From assembly GCF_003130795.1 (NCBI RefSeq), contig NZ_CP029353.1:124001-188000 (forward strand): a stretch of DNA of 64,000 nucleotides. Direction: 5' to 3'. Made by a program: the position numbers and the translations under genes. Origin of the DNA: Azospirillum thermophilum. Lineage in GTDB: Bacteria; Pseudomonadota; Alphaproteobacteria; Azospirillales; Azospirillaceae. Shown piece by piece: positions 26,143 through 35,301 of this stretch. Under the pieces are notes generated by a model that had not been told where the DNA came from, ran no database searches, and was given only the letters and a program-made list of their open reading frames with translations. How positions within the stretch are numbered: the first letter of the stretch is position 1; each line of letters opens with the position of its first letter.

Positions 26143-27617
26143 CCGACCGCTCCTCCGTCATCCTCGGCGCCTATGGCCGGCACCTGCTGCGCGAGCGCAC
26201 CATGCAGCCGGTCCTCGTCATCGGCCCGACCGGCTCGGGTAAGACCACCACCACCGTGCACCCGACGCTGCTGGCGGCCTGGGACGAAAGCGCCGTGGTC
26301 TGGGACTTCAAGGGCTCGGTCACCGAGGACACCAGCCGCGCCCGCACCCGCTTCGGCGACGTCATCGTGCTCGACCTCGCCCGCCGGGGTGGCTCCCGCT
26401 ACAACCCGCTGATGGCGGTGCGGCCGGAGCCGTACCTCGTCCCCGACTGCCAGCACGCCGCCCGCGTTCTCACCGAGGGCGAGCAGGAGGGGCACTGGCG
26501 CAACGCCGCCTTCTCCTACCTCACCGGCGTCTTCGTCTACCTCCTCACCGCAGCGGCCGATTCCGAGAAGTCGCTGGCCGGAGCGCGGCGGCACATCCTG
26601 CTCGGCGACGACGGGCTGACGCTCATGCTGGCCGAGGGCATCCACCCGACCGCCCAGCGCGCCGCCCAGGAGCTGTGGGACAAGAGCCTGGCGCTGGCCG
26701 AGGAGCGCGGCACCGGCGAGGGCGAGGGCAAGGGGCGGCCGGGCGGCGGCTCCGCTCCCCCCGACAAGAGCCTGCACTACCGGAAGTCGGTCTACGTCAC
26801 CGCCTCGGTGCTGCTGGCCGAGTTCGAGGACCCGGTTATGGAGGCCCAGACCGCCGTCAGCGACTTTTCGGTCTCCGACCTCGTGGCCGGCGAGCGGCCG
26901 GTCACCCTCTACATCGTCGCCCGCCCGCTCGACGCCCGGCGGCTTCGCCGGGTGTTCAAGCTGATTCTGACGCAGATGGTGGACTTCCTCACCATCGACC
27001 GGGCACTGGCTGATGACGGCCGGGCGCGGCGCTGGCGGCTGCTGGTCGTGCTCGACGAGTTCCTGCAGTTCCACCTCCGCGAAGCGGCGGAGTGGATCAA
27101 GTACGTCCGCGAATACGGCATCCGCCTGCTGCTGCTGGCCCAGAGCCTGTGGGAGGTCGAGGAGGAGTACGGCCGCGGCCTCACCGCCAACTGCCGGCTG
27201 GTGGTCTTCCGCCCCAACTCCTCGGACGAGGCCGAACGGATCAGCCGGATGGTCGGCGAGGCCATCGAGGAGGTGCCGACCCGCTCGACCTCCAAGGGGT
27301 TGCTCGACCTCTTCCCCACCGTCAGCCGCGGCGTGCGGGTGGACCGCCGGCCGGTGTTGCCAATGCACGAAGCGCTGGAGATGGGCGGGGACGACCTGAT
27401 CGTCTTCGGCTACGGCAAGCCGATCCGCGCCACCCGCCTGCACCCCTACGCCGATCCGCGCTGGCGCCCGCTCTACGGCCGCGCCACGGCGGCCTGGACT
27501 CCCAACCCGGACGCCAACCGCTGGTTCGGCGCCGTCGGCCCGGCCGCCGAGGGCGGCATGCCCGACGCGCCAGCGGCGCCCCGGCGTCCCGGCAAACCCC
27601 CGAGGCTCTGGACATGA
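26139..27617 (+). CDS. traG: TraG/VirD4-family type IV coupling protein, ATPase domain
   Basis: 492 residues. Walker A GPTGSGKTTTTV lies at about residues 28-40, with AVVWDFKGSV after it and Walker B LLVVLDEFLQF near residue 305. RLLLLAQSLWEVEEEYG and ANCRLVVFRPNSSDEAERIS are typical of the T4CP motor. It pumps the relaxase-bound strand to the Trb channel. It begins almost at the P-loop, without membrane helices, because these are encoded by the overlapping upstream ORF. The stop overlaps the next ATG (ATGA). Confidence 0.85.
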   Translation: MTDRSSVILGAYGRHLLRERTMQPVLVIGPTGSGKTTTTVHPTLLAAWDESAVVWDFKGSVTEDTSRARTRFGDVIVLDLARRGGSRYNPLMAVRPEPYLVPDCQHAARVLTEGEQEGHWRNAAFSYLTGVFVYLLTAAADSEKSLAGARRHILLGDDGLTLMLAEGIHPTAQRAAQELWDKSLALAEERGTGEGEGKGRPGGGSAPPDKSLHYRKSVYVTASVLLAEFEDPVMEAQTAVSDFSVSDLVAGERPVTLYIVARPLDARRLRRVFKLILTQMVDFLTIDRALADDGRARRWRLLVVLDEFLQFHLREAAEWIKYVREYGIRLLLLAQSLWEVEEEYGRGLTANCRLVVFRPNSSDEAERISRMVGEAIEEVPTRSTSKGLLDLFPTVSRGVRVDRRPVLPMHEALEMGGDDLIVFGYGKPIRATRLHPYADPRWRPLYGRATAAWTPNPDANRWFGAVGPAAEGGMPDAPAAPRRPGKPPRLWT

Positions 27618-27985
27618 CCGACACGCCCGACACCACCGCCACCCGCCCGATCTCCGCCCGCGTGCCGGTGCCGCTGGCCGACCAGATCGCCCTGGTGCAG
27701 ACCCGGCAAGGGTTGCGCACGCTGAGCGACGCGGTGATCCACGTGCTCGACAAGGGGCTTGACGCCATCGCCAACGAGCGGGCGAAGACCGAGCGGCTGG
27801 AGGCCACCATCGCCCGCATCGACGACCTGATGATCACCGTGGTCGCGGTGCTCAACCTCGTGCACGACCTCGACCCGGCGGATGTCGCCGCGACCAAGGC
27901 GGCGGTCCAGGAGCAGCTCGGCCATCCCCGGCGCAAGGGTTCCGAGGTGCGCGACGGCTTCCACCCGAAGGAGGCCGGCGCATGA
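27614..27985 (+). CDS. Small ribbon-helix-helix-like transfer protein
   Basis: 123 residues. The segment RPISARVPVPLADQIALVQ and TLSDAVIHVLDKGLDAI has the strand-helix-helix pattern of CopG/Arc-type DNA-binding proteins. A coiled-coil helix (ERAKTERLEATIARIDDLM) follows, then a charged tail. It could be an accessory oriT-binding protein or a repressor of the transfer operon (inference). It overlaps the coupling protein gene before it and trbB after it by 4 bases each. Confidence 0.6.
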   Translation: MTDTPDTTATRPISARVPVPLADQIALVQTRQGLRTLSDAVIHVLDKGLDAIANERAKTERLEATIARIDDLMITVVAVLNLVHDLDPADVAATKAAVQEQLGHPRRKGSEVRDGFHPKEAGA

Positions 27986-29019
27986 CCGAACTGGTGGTGA
28001 TCGACGAGCCGGCGCGCCGCGAGATGCTGCTGCTGGCCCTGCGCCGGCTGATGGACGGGCTGTTCGGCGACCTGCTGTCCCGCGAGGACGTCGCCAACGT
28101 CCTGGTGCTGCCGCCCCGGCGCGGCTCCACCCGCTGCCGTGTCATCGTGAAGAACGGTCCGTCCCCGGAGTTCGTCCGCGAGGCCGACCCTGACCAGGTG
28201 CGCCGGTTCCTGGCCTACGTCGCCGGCTTCCAGCGCAAGGAGCTGCGCCGCGACCGCCCGACCCTCGACGTCACCCTGCCGGAGACCGGCGAGCGCATCC
28301 ACGCCGATATCGAGCCGGTCACCACCGGCCCGGCCTGCTCGATCCGCAAGCCCTATCGCGGCCGCATCACGCTCGACGACTGGGTGCTGTCCGGCGCCGC
28401 GACAACACTCCAGGCGCGGCTCCTCCGCCGGCTGATCGACGGGCGCCGCACCGTGGTGATCGCCGGCGACGTCGACACCGGCAAGACGACGCTGCTGCGC
28501 GCCTGCCTGGAGGAACCGGCCTTTGCGCACGGCCTGCCGGCGGTGCTCCAGGACCCCTATGAGTTCGAGCCGCCGTGCCCCTTTGCCTACGCCATGGTCG
28601 CCGACCCCTGGGCCGAGCCGCCGGTCACCCTGGAGACGCTGGTCGCCAACGCCCTGCGCGTGCCAATGACGCATCTGGTATTGGGCGAGGTGCGCCGGGC
28701 CGAGGCGCGGCAGATGGTGGTCGGCTGGACCACCGGGCACCCGGGGCTGTGCACCGTGCACGCCGGCTCCGCCTGGGACGCGCTCGACCGCATCGCCCAG
28801 ATGGTCGGGCTGGGCGGCATCACCATGGACGCCCTGCAGATGCGCTGGATCGCCAAGGCGGTGCACGCGGTGGTGCACCTCGCCCGGGACGGCACGGGCA
28901 AGCGCTTCGTCAACGAGATCGTGCGGGTCGAGCGCTTCGACCCGGACCGGGGGTTCGTCCTCCGCCCGCTGGGGGCGGGGGAGCTTGACGGTGGAGGTGA
29001 GCATGCGGAGCTTGCGTGA
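27982..29019 (+). CDS. trbB: TrbB/VirB11-family secretion ATPase
   Basis: 345 residues. The hexameric traffic ATPase of conjugative type IV secretion. The N-terminal domain binds the membrane side, and Walker A is GDVDTGKTTLLRA near residue 163 (family usual GxTGSGKT). The Asp box (AVLQDPYEFE), Walker B-like LVLGEVRRAEA and His box (GHPGLCTVHAGSA) follow in family order. It energises pilus assembly with TrbE and the coupling protein. First of the trb genes, overlapping the RHH gene and reaching into trbC. Confidence 0.9.
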   Translation: MTELVVIDEPARREMLLLALRRLMDGLFGDLLSREDVANVLVLPPRRGSTRCRVIVKNGPSPEFVREADPDQVRRFLAYVAGFQRKELRRDRPTLDVTLPETGERIHADIEPVTTGPACSIRKPYRGRITLDDWVLSGAATTLQARLLRRLIDGRRTVVIAGDVDTGKTTLLRACLEEPAFAHGLPAVLQDPYEFEPPCPFAYAMVADPWAEPPVTLETLVANALRVPMTHLVLGEVRRAEARQMVVGWTTGHPGLCTVHAGSAWDALDRIAQMVGLGGITMDALQMRWIAKAVHAVVHLARDGTGKRFVNEIVRVERFDPDRGFVLRPLGAGELDGGGEHAELA

Positions 29020-29293
29020 CGCGCGCCGGCGATTGGCCCTGGCGCTGGTGCTGGCGTGGGCGGCGCGGCCGGCACACGCCCAGGTGATCGCCAACCTCGG
29101 CGCCGAGCTGCTGTCCTGGCAGGCGGTGTTCGACGCCAACTTCATGCCGATCGCCGTCACCGCCGGGCTGCTGCTGGCGCTGGTCGCGGCGATGTTCTCC
29201 CGCATCGCCGGGGTGGTGGTGTTCGTCTTCACCGTCGCCGGCGCCGCCGCCTACGGGGCGCGTGACGCCATCATCGCGCTGGCGGGGGGCTGA
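29003..29293 (+). CDS. trbC: TrbC/VirB2-family pilin subunit
   Basis: 96 residues. The ATG at 29003 is chosen because GGAGG lies 5 bases before it; the gene overlaps the trbB end. A signal peptide (RRRLALALVLAWAARPAHAQ) is followed by two hydrophobic helices (FMPIAVTAGLLLALVAAMF and VVVFVFTVAGAAAYGA), the layout of TrbC/VirB2 prepilins. It builds the conjugative pilus. Confidence 0.85.
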   Translation: MRSLRDARRRLALALVLAWAARPAHAQVIANLGAELLSWQAVFDANFMPIAVTAGLLLALVAAMFSRIAGVVVFVFTVAGAAAYGARDAIIALAGG

Positions 29294-29296
29294 GGC

Positions 29297-29629
29297 ATGG
29301 GCACCCCGCTTCCGCCTCCGTCTTTCCCGGATGGCTGGGAGAAACCGGTGCGCCGCACCTCGGTGCGGCCGACCAAGATGCCGCTCGGCGTGCCCATGGA
29401 GCTGCTGGCCATCGCGATCTGGCTGGCCGCGGAGCTGTGGCTGGCGCTCGGCGCCATCCCGCAGGCGGTGGCGGGGTTCCTGCTGGTTTTTCTGACGGCG
29501 CGGTATCTCACCCGCCGCGATCCCTGGTGGCTGGAGATCGTCCGCCAGAACGCCTCGGCCTGGCTGCTGCGGGCGCTGCGCACCCGAGGCCGCTCGCTGT
29601 TCCTCTCCTCCTACCGCGCCCCGAGGTGA
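29297..29629 (+). CDS. trbD: TrbD/VirB3-family inner-membrane protein
   Basis: 110 residues with RTSVRPTKMPLGVPMELL and two membrane helices (LLAIAIWLAAELWLALGAI, AVAGFLLVFLTARYL) followed by TRRDPWWLEIVRQ, the TrbD/VirB3 signature. It works with TrbE in pilus biogenesis; the genes are adjacent with 3 bases between, and in some systems they are fused. Confidence 0.85.
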   Translation: MGTPLPPPSFPDGWEKPVRRTSVRPTKMPLGVPMELLAIAIWLAAELWLALGAIPQAVAGFLLVFLTARYLTRRDPWWLEIVRQNASAWLLRALRTRGRSLFLSSYRAPR

Positions 29630-29632
29630 GGC

Positions 29633-32104
29633 ATGCTCGACGTGACTGCCTTCGGCGACGGTTTCGACGCCTTGTCCCGGCACCTGCCATGGGACTGCTT
29701 CGTCTGGCCCGGCGTGGTGCTGCTGGAGGAGGACGGCGCGCTGATGGCCGTGGTGGAGTACGGCGGGCGCGACCAGGACGGCCAGGATCCGGCCGAGCGG
29801 ATGCAGACGGCACTCGCCGCCGGCAATGTGCTGTTCCCTTTTACCGGCGGCTGGACCTTCCATTTCGAGATGCAGCGGCGCGAGGTCGGCGGCTACCCGC
29901 GCTCCACCGGAGCGCACCCCGTGTCCGAGCTGATCGACGGCGAGCGCCGCGCCCGGCTGGACGCGAGTGGTCGCCAACTGCGCACCCGCACCTTCGTGGC
30001 GATCACCTACACGCCGTCTCGGCCCACCACGCGCACCGTGGCGTCCTGGTTCACCCGCAACCCGCCGGAACGCGCCCGGCCGGACGTCATGCGTGACCAC
30101 GTCGAACCGTTCCGCCAACTGGTTCTCCAGTTCGCCAGCCTGCTTGGCCGCGCCGTGGGCTGGGCGCGCATGCTGGACGACGACGGCGTGCAGACCGTGC
30201 TGCACAACTGCGTCTCGCCCGTCCACCAGACCTACGTGGCGGCACCCGACATCCCCGGCTTCCCGATCAAGGCCAATCTGGTGGACGTCGGATTCAAGCC
30301 CGGCTCGTTCCCGGCCTGGAGCAACGGCGCGGAGAATTGGCACGTCCGCGTTCTCGGCATCGGCGGCTACCCCAGGGTCAGCCACCCCGGCCTGCTCAAC
30401 GTGCTGGACAAGCTGCCCTTCGAATTCCGCTGGTCGGTGCGCTTCGAGGCCATGGACCACGTGCAGGCACGCGGCGTCTTCGCAGCACTCTGGCGCAAGC
30501 ACGACGACACCTCCTATGACTGGCGCTCGGTGCTGCTGCGCGCCGTCGGCGGCTACGCCGCCCTGCGCCACGACCCGGTCGGCGTCATGGAGGCGCTGGA
30601 GGCCGAGGCGGCACGCCTGGAAGCCGAGCAGGCCGGCACTAGCTCGGGCTGGATGACTCCCACCGCCGTGCTGTGGGGCCGTTCGGTCGAGGAGGTGGAG
30701 GAACGGCGGGACGAACTGGTCAAGGCGCTGCGCACGCTGGGCTTCACCGTCATTGAGGAGACCTGGGGGGCCGAACGCGCGTGGTACGGCACGCTGCCCG
30801 GCCACGTCCGCCCCAACCCGCGCAAGGTGCCGCTGACCCAGGTCCAGCTCGCCGACTTCCTCATCCTCTCCTCGGCCTGGGGCGGGCCGGAACGCAACCC
30901 GCACCTCAAATGCGACCCCCTGATGCAGTTGGAGGCCGAGGGCGGCACGCCGCTGAGGTTCGACATCCACCAGGGCCAGGACGGGGCGGCGCTGGTGATC
31001 GGCCCGCCGCGCACCGGCAAGTCCACCGTGCTGGCCTTCATGGGGCACCAGTTCCTCGCCCGCGTTCCGAATGGGCGCGTTGTATGGATCGACGTCGATG
31101 CCACCGAGAGCACGTCGCTGGTGGCGACCTGGGCGGCCGACGGCGAGTTCCTCTCCATGGGCTCCGGCGACGGCGCGCTCGGCGACCTCGCCTTGCAGCC
31201 GCTGGCCGACGTGGACACCCCGAATGGCTTTGCCTGGGGGCATGGCTTCGTCATGGACCTGCTGCGCCTGCAAGGCGTGTTGGCGCCGGGCAACCTCTCG
31301 GCCGCCGAGGCGGGCGACGCGGTGGACGCGGCGCTGCACCTGCTGGCCGTCTCGCCGCCCGGAGAGCGCACGCTGTCGCACCTCGCCCACCTGGTGCAGG
31401 ACAACGCCGTCCGCGTGGCGCTGGAGCCCTATTGTCGGGGCGGCCCCTACGGTGATCTCGTCGATGCCGCCGAGGATCGCTTCCTCGGCTCCGCCTGGAC
31501 CACGGTGGACATCGGCGCGCTGATCGACCGCGGCCCCGGCGCCGCCCCGGTGATCAAGGCGCTGTTCCGCCGCTTCTACCGCCTGTTCGAGGATGGACGG
31601 CCGACCCTGTTCCTGGTGGACGAGGCGTTCAAGGCGCTGAAGCACCAGCCGGCCGAGCTGGACGAGCTGCGCCGGCGCGGGCCGAAGAAGAACGTCGCGC
31701 TGGTGCTGGCCACCCACCAGCTCGACGACATCGAGGGCTCGGCCATCGCGGCGATGCTGAAGACCATCCAGGTCCTGGTGCTGCTCGCCGACCCGAACGC
31801 CGCCAAGCGGAGCATCCTGCGCGACTGGGGCCTCAACGCCACCCAGGCCGCTCAGGTCGCCCGCGCCATGCCGCGCCGCGACGTCTTCTTCAGGACGCCG
31901 GAGGGCAGCCGCTTGGGGCAGCTCACCCTCGACCCGGCGGCGCTCGCCGTGTGCGGCTGCGGCGGGACCGCCCACAAGCGCCGCGCCTTCGAGCTGAGGA
32001 CCGAGGTCGGGCCGCAGCGCTTCGCGGCCGAGTGGCTGCGCCGCAACGGCCTGACCGAGGCCGCCGACACCCTGGAGACGCTTCATGAGGGAGAGACAAC
32101 ATGA
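29633..32104 (+). CDS. trbE: TrbE/VirB4-family conjugation ATPase
   Basis: 823 residues, normal for the family. An N-terminal CagE/TrbE domain (FVWPGVVLLEEDGALMAVVEY) is followed by the ATPase: Walker A GPPRTGKSTVLAFM near residue 457, Walker B PTLFLVDEAFKALKH, and the end SILRDWGLNATQAAQVARA. It drives pilin extraction and substrate transfer. It is the largest gene of the cluster, overlapping trbJ by 4 bases. Confidence 0.93.
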   Translation: MLDVTAFGDGFDALSRHLPWDCFVWPGVVLLEEDGALMAVVEYGGRDQDGQDPAERMQTALAAGNVLFPFTGGWTFHFEMQRREVGGYPRSTGAHPVSELIDGERRARLDASGRQLRTRTFVAITYTPSRPTTRTVASWFTRNPPERARPDVMRDHVEPFRQLVLQFASLLGRAVGWARMLDDDGVQTVLHNCVSPVHQTYVAAPDIPGFPIKANLVDVGFKPGSFPAWSNGAENWHVRVLGIGGYPRVSHPGLLNVLDKLPFEFRWSVRFEAMDHVQARGVFAALWRKHDDTSYDWRSVLLRAVGGYAALRHDPVGVMEALEAEAARLEAEQAGTSSGWMTPTAVLWGRSVEEVEERRDELVKALRTLGFTVIEETWGAERAWYGTLPGHVRPNPRKVPLTQVQLADFLILSSAWGGPERNPHLKCDPLMQLEAEGGTPLRFDIHQGQDGAALVIGPPRTGKSTVLAFMGHQFLARVPNGRVVWIDVDATESTSLVATWAADGEFLSMGSGDGALGDLALQPLADVDTPNGFAWGHGFVMDLLRLQGVLAPGNLSAAEAGDAVDAALHLLAVSPPGERTLSHLAHLVQDNAVRVALEPYCRGGPYGDLVDAAEDRFLGSAWTTVDIGALIDRGPGAAPVIKALFRRFYRLFEDGRPTLFLVDEAFKALKHQPAELDELRRRGPKKNVALVLATHQLDDIEGSAIAAMLKTIQVLVLLADPNAAKRSILRDWGLNATQAAQVARAMPRRDVFFRTPEGSRLGQLTLDPAALAVCGCGGTAHKRRAFELRTEVGPQRFAAEWLRRNGLTEAADTLETLHEGETT

Positions 32105-33015
32105 GGACCAGCACCCTGCGCGCCGCCACGGCGGCGCTTGCCCTCACGGTCGGCCTGACCGCCGGCCCACCCCCGGCCCATGCCTTCCTGGGCGGGCTGC
32201 TCAACAGCTTTTTCGGCGGCGGCGGCGGTGGCGGCTGCTTTTCCGAGAAGAGCGACGGGCTGTTCGGCACCGCGCTCTCGGCGGTCGCCGGCTACGTCAC
32301 CGGCGGCCCCGCCGGCGCCGTCGTCGGGGCCGGGTCCAGCGTGATGGAGAACGGGCCGGGCGGCGGGAACAAGGCCGCCGGCTGCCCGATCGTGGAGAGC
32401 CGGCCGCGCATCGTCGAGGAGATGGTCCAACGCCAGGAGGTCGAGATCATCGCGCAGACCGCGCACATGCTGACCCAGATCGACAACATGATCCGCATGC
32501 GTACCCTGGCCGACCTCGATACGCGGGTCGACGTGGCCGTCCGGCTTGGCGACGCCCGCCGCGCGGCCGGCCTGGTGGGCCGGGTGCTGTGGAGCCTGGA
32601 CGACGTCGGGCAGCAGTTCGCCGACCTCTACCCCGACGCCTTGCCGGAGGGGATGAGCGCCGCGGCCCTGGCGGAGCACCAAGCCGAGCAGGCGCGTCTC
32701 GCCCGGGACGCCAGCCGGGCGAGCAAGCTGGTCTCGGCCGACGTGATGACCGGGATCGAGGACTACCCGGCGCGCGCCCGGGCGCTCATGGCGGCACTCA
32801 AGGCGTGCGACGGCCAGACCTGCGCCATCGACGCCGGCGCCCAAGCCACGCTGCTCAACGCCGAGGTCGCCGGCCAGCTCCTGATGATGCAGGCGGCCCA
32901 CCACCGGGCGGCGGAAGCCCAGCTCGACTACGAGCAGGCCGCCGTTGAGCGGGCGCGCCAGCACACGCGCATCAACTGGCAGGGCCTCGACACCTACGGC
33001 TTACCGGGGAGCTGA
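32101..33015 (+). CDS. trbJ: TrbJ/VirB5-family protein
   Basis: 304 residues. Signal peptide (AATAALALTVGLTAGPPPAHA), then an unusual glycine run (residues about 40-47) and a long helical body: IVEEMVQRQEVEIIAQTAHML, NMIRMRTLADLDTR, ending ERARQHTRINWQGLDTYG. TrbJ/VirB5 proteins sit at the pilus tip or periplasm. The 4-base overlap with trbE supports the start. Confidence 0.8.
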   Translation: MRTSTLRAATAALALTVGLTAGPPPAHAFLGGLLNSFFGGGGGGGCFSEKSDGLFGTALSAVAGYVTGGPAGAVVGAGSSVMENGPGGGNKAAGCPIVESRPRIVEEMVQRQEVEIIAQTAHMLTQIDNMIRMRTLADLDTRVDVAVRLGDARRAAGLVGRVLWSLDDVGQQFADLYPDALPEGMSAAALAEHQAEQARLARDASRASKLVSADVMTGIEDYPARARALMAALKACDGQTCAIDAGAQATLLNAEVAGQLLMMQAAHHRAAEAQLDYEQAAVERARQHTRINWQGLDTYGLPGS

Positions 33016-33018
33016 GCC

Positions 33019-33213
33019 ATGGGCATCCGGCATGTTCTCCTTGCTCTCGGTGTCATGCTGTTCGTCAGCATCATCGGCGCCGTGGCCCTGGTGCTTTACG
33101 TCCGCTCCGACACGGGAGCTTCGGCCCTGGAGCGGCTGGAGCGCAGCAACCCGGCCTGGGAGGGCATCGGCCGCTACGGGGCACCGCTGCCGGCCCGCCC
33201 CGTGCGGGAGTGA
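33019..33213 (+). CDS. Small single-pass membrane protein at the TrbK position
   Basis: 64 residues with one N-terminal hydrophobic helix (VLLALGVMLFVSIIGAVALVLYV) and a short periplasmic tail (ERLERSNPAWEGIGRYG). It lies between trbJ and trbL, where trb operons usually have trbK, the entry-exclusion lipoprotein. No lipobox cysteine is present, so equivalence to TrbK rests on position alone. Confidence 0.55.
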   Translation: MGIRHVLLALGVMLFVSIIGAVALVLYVRSDTGASALERLERSNPAWEGIGRYGAPLPARPVRE

Positions 33214-33219
33214 CCCGCC

Positions 33220-34524
33220 ATGGACGTCAGCGCCCTCTCGGTCGTCCTGCACCAGCTCACCGCCGCCGTGGTCACCGGCCTCGGCCTGCTCGGGCCGGAC
33301 GTGCAGACCGCCCTGCGCCTGCTGATGATGCTCTCCTACACACTGGCGCTGCTGCTCTGGCTGTTCGAGGGCAAGGCGGCGGTGCACGGCCCCTTCCTGC
33401 GCATGCTGCTGAAGTTCGCCGCCATCGGCGCGCTGGTCGAGTGGTTCCCCGCCGGCTCGGCCGCCCTGATGCAGGCCGCCGCCCAGCAGGGGCTCAACCT
33501 CGTGCCGGGCGGCGGCTTCTCCCTCGACGACCCCGGCTACATCGCCCACCTCGGCATCCAGGCGGTGATCCCGCTGATGCAGCGCGTCAAGGAGATGCTG
33601 GGGCCGGTCGATTTCTTCCTGAACTTCGTCGAGATCGTCATCTTCCTGCTCGCCGCCTTGGTGGTGATCGTCAGCTTCTGCATCCTGGCCATCCAGGTGT
33701 TCCTCGCCTTCCTGGAATACCGGCTCTTGTCGCTGGCCGCCTACCTCGCCATCCCCTTCGCCGTGCTGGGACCGACCAGCTTCGTCGCCGAGCGCGCCAT
33801 CGGCTATATTGCGGCCACCGCGCTCAAGCTGCTGGTGCTCGGCTGCATCATCGCCATGTGCGCCTCGACCCTGTTGGCGCTGACCTTCACCGGCACGCCG
33901 ACGCTGGCTCAGGCCTTCGGGGTGGCTGTGCTGGCGGCGGCGATCTTCGTGCTCGCCATCAAGGCGCCGCGCGCCGCCGCCGGCCTGGTCAACGGCGGCC
34001 CGGTGATGGACGGCGTCACGGCGCTGGCAGCACTCTGGACCGCCGGCTGGCTCGGCATGCGCGCCATGGCTGGTGCTGCAACCGCCGCCACCGGGGCGCC
34101 CGGCAGCCTCGCCGTCGGCGCCTCCGCGGTGTGGAGCGGTCTGCGCTACGCCGTTGGCGGCGCGACCGCATCCGTCGGGAGCACCGGCGGCGGTGCTGGT
34201 GGCGGAACCGTCAGTGGCTCCGCCGGCGCTTCAGGGGGGCGTCGCTACCCGGCCGGCCGCTTCGGCGGGTCCCGGGCTTCGGCCCCGCGCGGCAGCGGCT
34301 GGGAGCAGCCGATGACCGACGCCCAGCGCGGTGAACTCGACCGCCTCGCCGCAGGCCGCACCTATGACCCGACCCTCACCCGCGGGCAGGCCAGCCGGCT
34401 CATCGAACGCTGGGGCGGCGAAGCCTCCTGGCTGGGCCGCACCGCCTCCAACGCAACCGAACGGCCGCAGGATTCGCCGGGCAAGCCGTCCGATCCGGAC
34501 CGTCCGGCCGACAAGGGAGATTGA
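33220..34524 (+). CDS. trbL: TrbL/VirB6-family polytopic membrane protein
   Basis: 434 residues with five to seven membrane helices in the first 270 residues (LLMMLSYTLALLLWLFEGKA, FLNFVEIVIFLLAALVVIVS, LEYRLLSLAAYLAIPFAVLG), then a glycine/serine-rich stretch and a hydrophilic tail (QPMTDAQRGELDRLAAG, ASRLIERWGGEASWL). It forms the inner-membrane channel of the mating-pair apparatus. Order and spacing match trb operons. Confidence 0.88.
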   Translation: MDVSALSVVLHQLTAAVVTGLGLLGPDVQTALRLLMMLSYTLALLLWLFEGKAAVHGPFLRMLLKFAAIGALVEWFPAGSAALMQAAAQQGLNLVPGGGFSLDDPGYIAHLGIQAVIPLMQRVKEMLGPVDFFLNFVEIVIFLLAALVVIVSFCILAIQVFLAFLEYRLLSLAAYLAIPFAVLGPTSFVAERAIGYIAATALKLLVLGCIIAMCASTLLALTFTGTPTLAQAFGVAVLAAAIFVLAIKAPRAAAGLVNGGPVMDGVTALAALWTAGWLGMRAMAGAATAATGAPGSLAVGASAVWSGLRYAVGGATASVGSTGGGAGGGTVSGSAGASGGRRYPAGRFGGSRASAPRGSGWEQPMTDAQRGELDRLAAGRTYDPTLTRGQASRLIERWGGEASWLGRTASNATERPQDSPGKPSDPDRPADKGD

Positions 34525-34527
34525 TCC

Positions 34528-35301
34528 GTGATGAAGGAGCGCGTCGTCAACGTCTACGACCCGCCGCCGGCGGCCGTGCCCGACAGCGCGAAGTACCTTG
34601 CTGCCATGACCTACCGCGCCAGCCGCGAGGCCAAGGCGTTGCGCCTGAAGCGCTGGTATTTCGGCCTGACGGTGCTCGGCCTGTCCTGGGGCACGCTGAT
34701 GACCTGGGACAACCTGCGCATTGCGGGCAAGCTGGTGGAGATTGCCAGGTACAAGCCGGTCTACCGCGTCGAGCAGGCGATGGACGGCCACCAGCGCCTC
34801 GTGCTGCTGGACAACACCCTCACCGTGTCCAAGGGCGCCCGGATCAACGCCGTCCAGTGGTTCGTGCGCTGGCAGCGGCAGATCGGCACCGACCCGGTGG
34901 TGCTCGCCAGGGACCGCGCCGCCGCCCGCGCCCGGCTGGTCGGCGGCGCGGAGCGCAAGTGGGACTCCCTGCTGGCGGCCGACCTCAACCCGGCCGAGGG
35001 TTGGACGCGCGACGTTGCCGACGTCCGCGTCCAAGAGCGCGAGACCGACCCGAAGACTAGCGCTACCGCCTTCTACGTGGTGTGGACGGAGACGGTGTAC
35101 CGGGACTTCAAGCCGCGCTCGAAGACACTGATGAGCGCCGCCGTGGTCACCGTGGACGGTCCCTCGCGCGACGGTGCCTTGGACGGCGTGTCGATCTCCG
35201 GCTTCTCCGAGCCCAGCGGCACACCTCTGAAGACGGAACCGAAGGATTCCTCGAAACCGATCCCACATGCCTCGCCCGAGACGACGGAGCCCCAGCCATG
35301 A
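34528..35301 (+). CDS. trbF: TrbF/VirB8-family protein
   Basis: 257 residues. One membrane helix near residue 45-65 (RWYFGLTVLGLSWGTLMTW) and a periplasmic NTF2-like VirB8 domain (INAVQWFVRWQRQIGTDPVV, FYVVWTETVYRDFK), ending in a proline-rich tail. The GTG at 34528 fits the upstream GGGAGA (7 bases); ATG 34531 is the next codon. It scaffolds the inner-membrane complex. The end overlaps trbG (ATGA). Confidence 0.88.
   Translation: MMKERVVNVYDPPPAAVPDSAKYLAAMTYRASREAKALRLKRWYFGLTVLGLSWGTLMTWDNLRIAGKLVEIARYKPVYRVEQAMDGHQRLVLLDNTLTVSKGARINAVQWFVRWQRQIGTDPVVLARDRAAARARLVGGAERKWDSLLAADLNPAEGWTRDVADVRVQERETDPKTSATAFYVVWTETVYRDFKPRSKTLMSAAVVTVDGPSRDGALDGVSISGFSEPSGTPLKTEPKDSSKPIPHASPETTEPQP

Noticed and set aside
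28910..32086. Very long open frame opposite trbE
   Set aside because: Shadow of trbB-trbE; composition is Gly/Arg/His-rich without any motif.
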